Source of the DNA: Uranotaenia lowii
Lineage: Eukaryota; Arthropoda; Insecta; Diptera; Culicidae
Assembly (NCBI RefSeq): GCF_029784155.1
Contig: NC_073693.1
Location: forward strand, 137,815,988-137,879,987
Length of the DNA: 64,000 nucleotides
Reading direction: 5' to 3'
Shown: in pieces, positions 36,012-46,830 of the stretch
How the letters are laid out: every line of letters begins with the position of its first letter
Numbering within the stretch: position 1 is the stretch's first letter
Notes under the pieces: generated by a model
The model's input: only the letters and a program-made list of their open reading frames with translations
What the model was told of the DNA's origin: nothing
Database searches by the model: none
Translations under genes and position numbers: made by a program

Positions 36012-37717
36012 TTTTGTGTTTCTACCTTAAGTGTTACCATTCTGGATTGTTTCCGTTGATTTCAATATACTATCAATCTGCGCATACTTTGATAACTCAC
36101 TTTTGTAGGAACATTCTGTTTGCTTACTTACCTTTTGCTAGAATACCTTCATCTCAAAAGCGTCCAACGAAAACGGGACGACACACTGTTGAACATGTAG
36201 ATGGCAGCACAAACGGCTAGAGAAAAACCGCGAGCTTTCCTCCCGTTGGTGGGCGTAAGCTGGGTGGTTATAGTAGAAATGAAAGAAGAAAGAAAATCCA
36301 TCGAAGGGACGCTTTTTTTCGTTGCTATAGCGTCGTCAACTTCGACGCCGCCGCCACCGTCGTTAGTCGTCAGATTTTGCGCATGAAAGGGAAAGTGCTG
36401 TTGCTGCTGCTGGTATTGTCGTTTTTGTTGTTGTTGTTGCTGCTGTACTGACTAGCGAAAAAACGTGTTTGTCTGCCGACTTGAAGTCGCTTTATGTATG
36501 ATGTGTGTGGTTAAACCTTTCATCGAATAGAATTTATGATGAATGGTTTCTGGAGAAATTTGATTGAGGTTTCATAAAATTTGAATGTTATACAATAATC
36601 TTTGAGAACGATTTGTGTTCATCGTCGTTCTCTCAGAGTAGATCCCAGGTCGAATGTTCTATTCTAGATATATTCTCGAGATTCAAGTGATCCCACCCCA
36701 TTTGAGAGTTCAGGTAATTGTTTGAAGTCTGAAGTTAAGACTCCTAACAGGTTGAAACGAGCTTGAACGTCTTGGTGCGTTCGGAAAAAACTTGTAACGA
36801 ATTGATGCAGAAAAAAATCATGCGTATGTTCATACTAAGCATGGGAAGTATTCCGATCGATGTCGATGTGTGCTCGCTTTGCTTATTTATTTAGTAGGTA
36901 GGTAGCAGCGTGGGGCTGCTGTTATTTTAGCTGCCATGGCTAGGAGCTCACTCACTTGAACGTCTAGGTAGCTAGCAAGCTAGCTAGTTCCTTCGGGCCT
37001 TATCTCTCGCTTCGGCAAGCATTTCACGAGTTCAAAACCCGTCGAAAGGTTTGCGCGCACGACGACGCCCGCTCACAGTTGACGGCCACTTCCGAAACCA
37101 AGGTGAACCAAAATATTATCAGCAGTAGGTAGTAAACCTATGGAAGTCAAATGTAGTATCAAGCAAACAGCGCAGCTTAACCCATAACCAGTTTGAGCGG
37201 GTTCGATGGAAGCACCCTGACAACAAGCATTCGCGCATTGCGTTGCGAATATGCGGAACGAGAATCTTTCCAATGAGCCTGCGAGCGAGCTACCAAAATA
37301 AAATAAACTAAAATAAAATAAAAAACCTACCCCCGAAAGCTAAGGCAGAGCAGCAAGGGGAAAGGTTTGGCGAGATATTCGAGTCGAGTCGAAGAGAGCG
37401 GGATCAGGTCGGAAGTTGACGTTCTCGGAAACAATCTCCGGTGGCTTGTAGGGACAGAAGACAGGAAGGGATCGATTGTAGTGCGGCGAGGGGCTTATTT
37501 CACGGGGTGGTTTCGGAAGGTTATATAATTTTTTGCTTTTTTATTAGAAGTCGAGCTGTTGGTTGTTTGGCGAATTTAGCAGCCTAGCTTAGCTTTTTTT
37601 TATCTCGTGTGTTGCCCTCCGATTTGTTGGCAAAACTTTATAATATTGTAAACGAATCAAGGAGCAGCAGCGTGGCAATGAACGTGGAGTTTGTTGTATA
37701 GTACCGATCTATGTGAG
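36012..37717. other. Mixed-composition region without a recognised gene
   Basis: Less AT-rich than its neighbours, with CTG/TTG trinucleotide runs (about 36400-36450) and AGCTAGC words near 36965-36985. It could be unique host DNA (regulatory or UTR), but no frame with a recognisable domain is present. Confidence 0.4.
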
Positions 37718-38034
37718 CCCGAGCAGACTTTTATGGCAAAATTATAGCAAATTTTGCTATCACGCCCTGATAGCCTGGTGTGCTCTCATTTTGCTTGACA
37801 TAAGGTGGTACACAGCAAAAATGAGAGCACAAATTTTCATACTTGGTTAGCAAAGTGAAACCAAATTTTGCTAAAACTGAGACCCCAATTACACCTCGTT
37901 TTTCGAGAGCTTGGAGAGCACAATAATGCCAATGTAAGGCGTCACATATAGCAAAAATAGCAATCGTTATGCTCTCAAAATTTTCGAAAAAGAGGTGGTT
38001 TCAATTCTCACCAAATTTGGCATTAAGTTGCTAA

Positions 38035-38849
38035 GGGGCCGTTCACATACCACGTGGACAACTTGAGGGGGGGAGGGGGGTATGGAAATGTCCACGCTTG
38101 TCCACGGAGAGGGGGGGAGGGGTTTGGGTCATGTCCACGTGGACATACTTACTTTAAAAATATTTTCTAAAGATGAATAAAAATTAAGAGGTATAAATCA
38201 AAATCTTGAAATAGCAAAGCTTTCCAGCTTAAGTTTATCTTAGTAGCTGCTTAAAAGCAAGTGATAAGTATAAGTATAATAAGTATAATAATTTACAAAT
38301 TTAATATTTTAAAAAAAAACTGTGATACCAGGAAATTCTTACTCGTTTTTTTTTCTAAATCAGCCAATTCTATAACAAAAAGGCAAAAAGCGGTATTTTC
38401 TAACTGTCAAATTATACACAGCAAAAATTATTTCCTGTAAAATTACGCAAATGTCCTGTAACAAAAACGAGCAGGACATTTACCATAATTTTTGACATTC
38501 CATTTATTCCATACCATTAATTTGACATTCAATTTTTTGTGTACAACTTTTTTACAGGACATTTGCTGTAATAATAAATTAATCATCGTTAACTTTCAAG
38601 GAAAACAATTAAAAATTACAGGTTTTGTTAATTACAGGTGATTTATTTTAAAGGTTGCAGTTTTAAGTGACACGTAATAGTCAAATTTTTTGTTTATGTA
38701 GGTATTTAAAAAAAACTATTTCAAATCTGTCCACGTGGACATCTGGGGAGGGGGGGTAGGGGTTTGCCTAATGTCCACGCTTGTCCACGGAGGGGGAGGA
38801 GGGGGTCAAAAATCTCATTTTTCTGTCCACGTGGTATCTGAACGGCCCC
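38035..38849. mobile_element. PIF/Harbinger-like MITE, nested
   Basis: GGGGCCGTTCACATACCACG at the left and the complement of CGTGGTATCTGAACGGCCCC at the right form TIRs of about 26 bp. TAA flanks both sides (38032-38034; 38850-38852), fitting the 3-bp TWA target of Harbinger elements. Next to each end lies a G-rich tract with the word CTTGTCCACGGAG. Non-coding. A relic of the same end occurs near 27504. Confidence 0.8.
38415..38543. mobile_element. Short inverted-repeat insert within the Harbinger-like MITE
   Basis: TACACAGCAAAAATT at the left and AATTTTTTGTGTA at the right are imperfect inverted ends of a 129-bp stretch containing the internal inverted words AAATGTCCTGT / AGGACATTT. It would be a third nesting level. 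Confidence 0.45.
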
Positions 38850-39443
38850 TAACCAAGTACGAAAATTTCATTTTTGCTTTGTATTACATTATGGACAGCA
38901 AAATGAGAATAAATTCCACTCTCAAGACGTGATAGCTATATCGAAATGTCAAATGTTCCGTATAAAAAACCAAATCTATAAAACATACGAAAGTATCGCC
39001 TCGAGTTATGCAAATTTGAATGAAATTCATCCTCCACAATAATTTAGAAAAAGATCTTAATGTTCTAAAACTTTAAACTTAGGTGGGATTTAGATCCCAA
39101 TTATCTTGGTAGACAACGTGAGTCGAAAGTGCTCGGAAATTGCGTTACGTAATATTTAAACGACCCCTATATAGATATGTTCACAATATAAAAATGCGTT
39201 ATCTTTCTACCGAACAATGGAGATCACAAATCATAAAAAAAAACCAGTTAGCTCCTACAAAAATAAAAGTAACTAAAGCTTCCGATCATTGAAATCTTAA
39301 CATGAATAAATAATCTTACCTTGTCTGTTAGTTTTTCTTAAGTATACAATTCTAAAATTCGCTGGCTCAGTACCGGTTCTGTCCTCTCATGTACGATGAA
39401 ATACAAGCGGTTACTTGCATGATTCATGTGCTAAAACATCGAT

Positions 39444-40046
39444 CTATATGATAGACAAACCGTCAAATAAAGCTGGCACTCCGTGTTGATGGAAAATTTC
39501 AACGATACGGCCACCGCTAATCCCGCCGCTAAAGTATGCCATATTGCCATCTATTTTTTCGCCGGCACCAGTAATTACCGGATTTATTTGAACCGTCCAT
39601 GCAGTTTGCCAGTACTTTCGTGCTGCTAACAGGTAGCACTCACTTAATTCGGTAGATTTAAGAAAATTTTCTCTTTTATGGAGACCTCCTGCACTCATAG
39701 ACACCTGCGCATCAATGGGTAGCTGCGTCCAGAACTGAAAAACAGTACGATTATTGCGAACCCCGAACATATCGATCAATTTTGAAATGTCTCTTCCAGG
39801 TTTCTGCAAATTGGAGAACAATAATTTGTTAATTTAAGTTTTGAGAACAAGACGGCACTATAGATTTAGCAGCTTCTTACTTATAAATGTATCACTCGCT
39901 TTTTTAACCAGCCAAAATATTTTTTTATATGCTCCTAATCCACCACTTTGTTCAAATTTGTAGCAAATGTAAACAACATTCATGGACAAACATAGCAAAA
40001 GGGTGCATAAAAAATCAATAACAAAAAATGAAAAAAAACTCATCAT
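39444..40046 (-). CDS. Candidate two-exon gene of unknown function inside the 4-kb element
   Basis: On the minus strand an ATG at 40046 opens MMSFFSFFVIDFLCTLLLCL, a strongly hydrophobic start that could be a signal peptide or membrane anchor. The exon can end at a GTAAGA donor at 39880. About 77 bp later the acceptor CCAATTTGCAG precedes a 119-residue open exon (39803-39444), with DMFGVRNNRTVFQFWTQLP and AYFSGGISGGRIVEIF, ending ALFDGLSII-stop. The exact GT/AG pair leaves the frames out of phase. An AG 13 nt further in would correct this but has a poor context, so the gene may be dead or the first exon wrong. I do not recognise the protein. It is neither an obvious transposase nor a known enzyme. 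Confidence 0.4.
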
Positions 40047-41170
40047 TCTTTAAAAAAATCAAATCATTAAAAAAATGATCTGGTAATTTGAAGCAATTAT
40101 AGATAGAAATACAATTTGATTATTTAAAATACTGTTTTCATTTGTTTAACACGAAAATAATCCTTTTTTATATGCCCTTCCGAAGTATTAATTCGCATGA
40201 CATGCAAAATTGTCAGATATGCCATGCAAATGGTTTCACCGGGTTACACCTAATGAGACTAGAATAAACCATTCTAGTCTCTCTAGTTTCGGCAAAACAA
40301 CTCTGAAAAACTTGCATAAATGCAGGCGATTACAAACACGATGTTTTCTTCAAATTCTAATATCGATAGTACGTACATAAATCGCCTTCACCTATGCAAT
40401 TTTGCGATCAACATATAAGCAGGAATCTGGGTTGGGCTTCAACCAGCATTGCTAAATGCTGGAAATGTGAAATGAATACATCACATTTGAAGAAATTTAA
40501 TAAAAAATCTGCATTTTAACAACAATGTACACTATTGGAACACAAAATGTACCTATATATTTTGATACACATGAAATCTAGAATGCAACTCATATATTAA
40601 CACTTTTTAACATTAATTACGTTTTGGAAATATTAAATATTAAAAAAAATTAAAATATTCTTCTATAATTGTCACTTTTATTCCCCAGCTAAATTTTTAA
40701 GTTATTGGAGTTGAGGATAAATAACTGTATGTATTGTCATATTTATCCCACATTGAAATAGTATAACTATACGATCAATTATGCTTTTAGTTCTACATAC
40801 TTTCTATATGCTAAATTTAAAAAGTTTTTCTGAAATATAAAAATGTCGAAAAAATTAGTGGAAAAAATAACTGAAAATAAAATCATCTGATATCAATTAA
40901 TGGTCAGATTTGGTCAGTTAAAGAGACTAGAATAATTCTTGTCTCTTCAGGGTAAGCTAGTACCACTCAACTCTAGTCCTTTAAAAAGAAAAAGAAAACA
41001 AAAAAAAAAGTTAATCTTAAAACTCTTTAAGTAAGAAAAATAATATATTTTAAAAAAATTCTAGGATAATCAAAAACAAGCTCATTGCATATTAGTGTGA
41101 TGTTTCAAACTCTTTTTCCATCCTCCGTTGGTTATAAATTATAAGTACTCTAGAATCCAGAGAGCAGTGA

Positions 41171-41305
41171 ATGGATCACGACATGACGAGAAAACAATCT
41201 ACTAGGAAGTATATAAAAGGTCTTCGAAACGAAAAAAAACGGAGACGGAAGAAATTTAATGTTTTTAAACAACTCTCATCAAAACTGTTTAATCAGAATG
41301 AGTAA
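41171..41305 (+). CDS. Small, very basic open frame or exon, unknown
   Basis: From ATG 41171, directly preceded by an in-frame TGA, 44 residues begin MDHDMTRKQSTRKYIKGL and include NEKKRRRKKF, a strong nuclear-localisation or nucleic-acid-binding type patch. The last codon overlaps a perfect donor (GA|GTAAGT, GT at 41302), so it may be a first exon. No downstream exon could be fixed within the element. It lies near the right end of the 4-kb TIR element, on the strand opposite the other candidate gene, and could encode an accessory DNA-binding peptide. Confidence 0.3.
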   Translation: MDHDMTRKQSTRKYIKGLRNEKKRRRKKFNVFKQLSSKLFNQNE

Positions 41306-41759
41306 GTAAAATTTTACTGATAAGGATGCATATAGGTATAAAAGTAGGTATTAAAATCGATCACAGCTTTTGAATGACAATGTTTGATGCTTGCTTAGAC
41401 TTGGAGTTTTTTGGATTTTTCCTTGCTATGAGTTCTGAATTTTAAACGAAAGAAACCTATCATTTTAGTCTCAACTCTCAATTTTGGTGTAATTGAGCTA
41501 TTCATATCTAAATCTAACTACACCTTAATGATGTCAAGTTTCGCTCTCATATGAAATTGACAACAAAATACGCTATCAATTTGCTGTTGGTACCTCATTA
41601 TGGTCTTAGTTTGCTCTCAAATTTTAATTGTCGAAACCTCATTTATGCCAGATTTTGCTGTATAGGAAATATCAACAGCAAATGATGCTATCATCTTGCT
41701 GTGAACTCCTAGTTTCGGTATCATTTTGCTATCGATTTGGGCATCAAAGTCTGCTCGGG

Positions 41760-42470
41760 AGTCAGTTGTTGTAGTACGCGGTAGTAAATAGTTGCTGCTA
41801 GTAGTCTTGCTTGGCAGACACGCACTCCACACGCTGCACGGATCTGATGCGAGATTGGAAAAAGGAACGTTCTTGAAATGTCAACTGGGTGCGCTGAGCG
41901 GATTTGTTAGGACGGTTTTTCGTGTGCGCACTGTTTATTGCCATGGAATAAAATGAATCTTACTTGGTTTTTTGACCTACTTTTTTCGAAAAAATATTTT
42001 TGGTTACATTTGGTTACATTACAGATTCGATAAACATTGATATATATTTACCTTCTGCATAGGATGTTTAGTTATAAATTTAAAAAAAGGCGTAAATTCA
42101 GACAGTTGACGTAAGTTTTTTTTTTAAAAATAATATGTCTTTATTGGTTTAATACCTTTTCATCATTACATGATTGATTGAAAACTGATTAAAAAACCCG
42201 ATTTAATACACTTAACAGTGGATTGGAGCCTTTCTAACAGAGTGTAAGTTATATTTGGAAATATATAAAATAATATAGAATACACATGATAGATTCCTTC
42301 CCTCTGCATAATATAAGTATGATTTCAGATATTCAAACACGAAAAATTCCGATCTCAATATAAAAAAATGATGCATAGTACGTTTTTTGGGGAAAAGCGA
42401 ACTGGTATGTAAGGAGTTCATTTTATGTATGGAAAGAATGGTATTTAAACAGTTGAATTTCCTAGACTTA
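41760..42470. other. AT-rich DNA, nothing recognised
   Basis: No frame, tandem repeat or inverted terminal repeat supported here. Confidence 0.5.
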
Positions 42471-42473
42471 TAG

Positions 42474-42560
42474 CACGCTGAAATGGTGCCGTGGTAGCAA
42501 CCAGAACTTTCACGATGCTGGTCACGGTTCGAATCTTACTGTTTTTTTATGCTTTTTTTT
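42474..42560 (+). repeat. tRNA-like SINE head
   Basis: TGGTGCCGTGGTAGCAACC resembles a pol III A box region and GGTTCGAATCTTAC a B box, about 40 nt apart, as in tRNA-derived SINEs. It begins AGCACGCTGA, similar to AGCGTGCTGA at the head near 46117. T-runs follow. It does not fold into a full cloverleaf, so it is not a functional tRNA gene. Confidence 0.5.
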
Positions 42561-42819
42561 ACTGAATAAGTAAAACCAACTACAATATTGATGGATAGCC
42601 GTGACACGTGGCCTAGCATGATACCTTTTTTAGAGCTCAACCATGCATAAAAGAAAAAATTCTCACAAAAGTAGGGGAAAGTAATATGACTATTAAATGA
42701 TTAATCTCATTCTGGAAACTAAATCTGAAATCTTATTCTGATTCTAAAGTTTGAATTTTGAGTTACAACACTTAGTCTAATATTTGAATATAATTTCCAA
42801 TTTCAAATTCCAGGTTGAT

Positions 42820-45740
42820 CTTTAATCCGAATTCTTAATCAGAATTCTAAATCTGAATTCTCAATCTGAATTCTGAATCTGAACTCAGAATTTGAATTAT
42901 GAATCTGAATTCTGAATTCAAATTCAGAATTAAGATTTTAGAATTAAGAATTTAGAATTCAAATTCAGAATTCAGAATTCAGAATTCAGAATTCTGAATT
43001 CTGGATTCTGAATTCTGAATTCAAAATTCAAAATTCTGAGTTTTGAATTTTGAATTTTGAATTCCTAATTTGAATTCTGAATCTAAATTCTAAATCTGTA
43101 TTCTGTATCTGAATCTGGAATCTGGATTCTAAATCTGAATCTGAATTCTTATTCTGGGTTCTGAATCTGATAAAGATGGATAGAAAAATGAAGAGAAAAG
43201 AGCAAAAGAACATTTTTGCAAGGAAAACTTATAAACGCACACCATACTTTACCCCGCAACATCAATCATTATAAATTTTCAATTCCGATATTATTTCTCC
43301 AAGAATCTAAATTTTCACCGATATGCTGAAAATAAATTTACAAAAATCTGAATTCAGAATCTGAATTCTAAATCTTAATTCTGATTGTGAATTCTGAATT
43401 TGAATTCTGAATCTGAATCTAAATTCTGAATCTGAATTCCGAATCTGAATTCTGAATCTGAATTCTGAATCTGAATTCTGAATCTGAATTCTGAATCTGA
43501 ATTCTGAATCTGAATTCTGAATCTGAATTCTGAATCTGAATTCTGAATCTGAATTCTGAATATGAATTCTGAATCTGAATTCTGAATCTGAATCTGAATT
43601 CTGAATCTGAATTCTGAATCTCAATTCTGAATCTGAATTCTGAATCTGAATTCTGAATCTGAATTCTGAATCTGAATTCTGAATCTGAATTCTGAATCTG
43701 AATTCTGAATCTGAATTCTAAATCTGAATTCTGAATCTGAATTCTGAATCTGAATTCTGAATCTGAATTCTGAATCTGAATTCTGAATCTGAATTCTGAA
43801 TCTGAATTCTGAATCACGCGTTTGTTAAAATTGAAATTCCTTTCATCCAAAATTTTTATTTATGATTTCGGATTTTACAGCTTTTAGTAGTATGGTTTTA
43901 CCCCTAAAAGTATGCAGCACCCTTAATTTCAGAAAAATTATGAAAAAAAGTTTTCACAATACAAAATCGTGTTTTCATGCGTAATGATCTTTAAGTCATC
44001 GCAAATTTATCAAAAACTGTGAAAATTAGTATTCTGGGAGAAACAATTTCAGAATTGAAAATTGATAAAGATGGGTAGAAAAGTGAGGAAAAAATTTACG
44101 TATGATGAAAAATGTGAAAGAACATTTTTGCAAGGAAAACTTATTAACGTACACCATACTTTACTTCGCAACATCTTCATCAATTTTAAATTCTGATATT
44201 CTTTCTCCATGAATCTAAATTTTTCACCAATATGCCGAAAATACATTTACAAAAATTGAATTCTAAATCAAAATCCTGAATCTGAAATCTAAATCTGAAT
44301 TCTGAATCTACATTATTTTGAATCTGAATTCTGAATCTAAATTTTGAATCTGAATCTGAACTCTGAATTTGAATTCTGAATCTAAATTCTGAATTTGAAT
44401 TCTGAATCTAAATTCTGAATCTGAATTCTGAATCTGAACTCTGAATCTGAATTCTGAATCTCAATCTGAATTCTGACTCTGAATTTTGAATCTGAATTCT
44501 GACTCTGAATTCTGAATCTGAATTATGAATCTGAATTCTGAATCTGAATTCTGAATCCTGAATCTGAATTCTGAATCTGAATTCTGAATCTGAATTCTGA
44601 ATCTGAATTCTGAATCTGAATTCTGAATCTGAATTCTGAATCTGAATTCTGAATCTGAATTCTGAATCTGAATTCTGAATCTGAATTCTGAATCTGAATT
44701 CTGAATCTGAATTCTGAATCTGAATTCTGAATCTGAATTCTGAATCTGAATTCTGAATCTGAATTCTGAATCTGAATTCTGAATCTGAATTCTGAATCTG
44801 AATTCTGAATCTGAATTCTGAATCTGAATTCTGAATCTGAATTCTGAATCTGAATTCTGAATCTGAATTCTGAATCTGAATTCTGAATCTGAATTCTGAA
44901 TCTGAATTCTGAATCTGAATTCTGAATCTGAATTCTGAATCTGAATTCTGAATCTGAATTCTGAATCTGAATTCTGAATCTGAATTCTGAATCTGAATTC
45001 TGAATCTGAATTCTGAATCTGAATTCTGAATCTGAATTCTGAATCTGAATTCTGAATCTGAATTCTGAATCTGAATTCTGAATCTGAATTCTGAATCTGA
45101 ATTCTGAATCTGAATTCTGAATCTGAATTCTGAATCTGAATTCTGAATCTGAATTCTGAATCTGAATTCTGAATCTGAATTCTGAATCTGAATTCTGAAT
45201 CTGAATTCTGTATCTGAATTCTGTATCTGAATTCTGAATCTGAATTCTGAATCTGAATTCTGAATCTGAATTCTGAATCTGAATTCTGAATCTGAATTCT
45301 GAATCTGAATTCTGAATCTGAATTCTGAATCTGAATTCTGAATCTGAATTCTGAATCTGAATTCTGAATCTGAATTCTGAATCTGAATTCTGAATCTGAA
45401 TTCTGAATCTGAATTCTGAATCTGAATTCTGAATCTTAATTCTGAATCTGAATTCTGAATTCTGAATTCTGAATTCTGAATTCTGAATTCTGAATTCTGA
45501 ATTCTGAATTCTGAATTCTGAATTCTGAATTCTGAATTCTGAATTCTGAATTCTGAATTCTGAATTCTGAATTCTGAATTCTGAATCTGAATTCTGAATC
45601 TGAATTCTGAATCTGAATTCTTAATCTGAATTCTGAATCTGAATTCTAAATCTGAATTCTGAATCTGAATATGAGTTCTGAATCTGTATTCTGAATTTGA
45701 AAACTGAATCTGAATTCTGCATCTGAAATTGAATCTAAAT
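42820..45740. repeat. GAATCT/GAATTCT satellite, 13-bp unit, three blocks
   Basis: The unit is a 6-mer GAATCT joined to a 7-mer GAATTCT. Block 1 (42820-43160) is diverged. Block 2 (43345-43814) and block 3 (44250-45735) are regular; about 44552-45440 is almost error-free. At about 45450-45585 the array switches to pure GAATTCT 7-mers and then back. A non-repetitive spacer occurs twice (43170-43345 and 44063-44260), which points to duplication of a spacer-plus-array unit of about 0.89 kb. Because 13 is not a multiple of 3, all frames read through a 13-codon cycle; the S/D/E/F/R-rich frames here are artefacts. Confidence 0.95.
43170..44260 (+). repeat. Duplicated spacer flanking satellite block 2
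   Basis: GATAAAGATGGATAGAAAA... at 43170 and GATAAAGATGGGTAGAAAA... at 44063 begin two diverged copies of a 165-195-bp sequence. They share GAACATTTTTGCAAGGAAAA and ACACCATACTTTAC and end just before satellite DNA. The second copy carries an extra 20-30 bp. Confidence 0.85.
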
Positions 45741-45900
45741 TATGTATGAGTATGTAGAAATGAAAAAAAAAACATAAATTCATTCTTCAACACGGGTAAA
45801 AAAAAACGAAGGTCATAAAATCTTCATCCCCCCCCCCCCCCCCCCCCCCCAACGCAGTTTTCTGTACGGCTCTGCATTTTGTTGACACCCGGCATGGCTA

Positions 45901-45938
45901 TAGACACTATAATTTCATATATGAAATTATAGTGTCTA
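45901..45938. repeat. Perfect 38-bp palindrome flanked by 8-bp direct repeats
   Basis: TAGACACTATAATTTCATA is followed directly by its exact complement with no spacer. The 8-mer GGCATGGC lies just outside on both sides (45891-45898 and 45942-45949). This looks like a minimal palindromic insertion or excision footprint with an 8-bp target duplication. Confidence 0.85.
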
Positions 45939-46110
45939 ATAGGCATGGCGGACTCTGAAGGAAACGCCCATCCGCCATTTGCTGCATTGAAAAGCAAGAA
46001 GTGTAAGATATAAACACTGTTGCCGTATTTGCCCCAGCAGACTGAGAAACTGCCCAGACCACGGTGCGTCTTAGTAATGCCTTTTAGCTATTTGAGTTTG
46101 AGCCACTCTT

Positions 46111-46200
46111 TTTTAAGCGTGCTGATGGTTTATTGGATAGCGTATGCGCCTTGGGATCTGAAGGTTTTTGGTTCGATTCCCGAGTCAATAAATTTTAATT
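46111..46200 (+). repeat. tRNA-like SINE head
   Basis: TGGTTTATTGGATAGCG matches an A-box-type D arm and GGTTCGATTCCCGAG a B box, with CCTTGGGATCTGAAGG between as a possible anticodon arm. The tail is AATAAATTTTAATTTTTTATTTTG. The acceptor stem does not pair, so a SINE or tRNA pseudogene is more likely than a tRNA gene. Confidence 0.5.
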
Positions 46201-46662
46201 TTTTATTTTGATTATCTATAATTTATAAATGATTGCTGGTGCTGCTGCTTCGAGGCGCCACTAGCAACTTTTTTTTATGCCATAATAAGTATGATATGTA
46301 TTTCGTAAAGAAAACGGTTTCAACTATTTTGTTTTTTTCCCGTTTTTGAAAGGGTTGTGTAGAAAAAAAAATGCATTCTTTTGAGACTAAAATCATTTTA
46401 ATTGTGCAGCCCAGTTTCGCAAAAACGTTCTTGACATTTTTAAAATGGCACATACAAATCCACGGACATCAACAGAACTCGTCGAGCTGAGTCGATAGGT
46501 ACCTATAAAGGTATGTCTAAGACCCATAATTAATGATCTCTCAAATCGACCGATAACCAAACCTTTCTGTTAGAAAGGCAAAAATATAAGGTATCTGTTT
46601 AATTTTTTCCTCTATGCCTCCCCTACGAAAATTAGATTAGGGAAAAGGAAATGGCTGACAAC

Positions 46663-46830
46663 AAGGCCGTGCGAAAGGGAGGGTGGGGGGTTGGGGTTCA
46701 ACCCCCCCCCCCCCCATAAAGATTTTTTCCAAGTAAAATTTTCAGTTCAATAAATGACATTATTTGATCCTAAAAAGTGTTTAAAATTTGAAAACAAACA
46801 TGTCAGAAAATTGGCTCGCCTCCGGCGGTA
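46663..46830 (+). repeat. G/C-run dispersed repeat fragment
   Basis: GGCCGTGCGAAAGGGAGGG, then GGTTGGGGTTCAACCCCCC, resembles the start at 58283 (GGCCGTAGGAACGGGGGG ... GGGTTAAACCCCCC). The G-run and C-run can pair as a stem. Truncated after about 130 bp. Confidence 0.6.

Larger units (their letters stand above)
37718..41759. mobile_element. 4.04-kb TIR element with CCCGAGCAGACTTT ends
   Basis: The left end CCCGAGCAGACTTT is exactly inverted at 41746-41759. Weaker inverted similarity runs for a further 20-30 bp (ATAGCAAA). Sub-terminal words of the kind GCTCTCA..TTTGCT, and their complements, crowd both ends (37781, 37823, 37970; 41546, 41611), as expected of transposase-binding sites. No target duplication beyond AG/AG is clear, so the superfamily is open. 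Inside lie a Harbinger-like MITE (38035-38849), two gene-like pieces (39444-40046 minus; 41171-41305 plus) and AT-rich DNA with GAGACTAGAAT hairpins at 40255-40281 and near 40921. Confidence 0.65.

Noticed and set aside
43307..43850. Long minus-strand frames with NSDSEFRFRIQIQ repeats
   Set aside because: Pure by-product of the 13-bp satellite, which is open in several frames.
42820..45740. CRISPR array
   Set aside because: Contiguous 13-bp tandem units without unique spacers in eukaryotic DNA.
46111..46200. Functional tRNA gene
   Set aside because: A- and B-box-like words are present but the acceptor and T stems do not pair; a SINE head is more likely.
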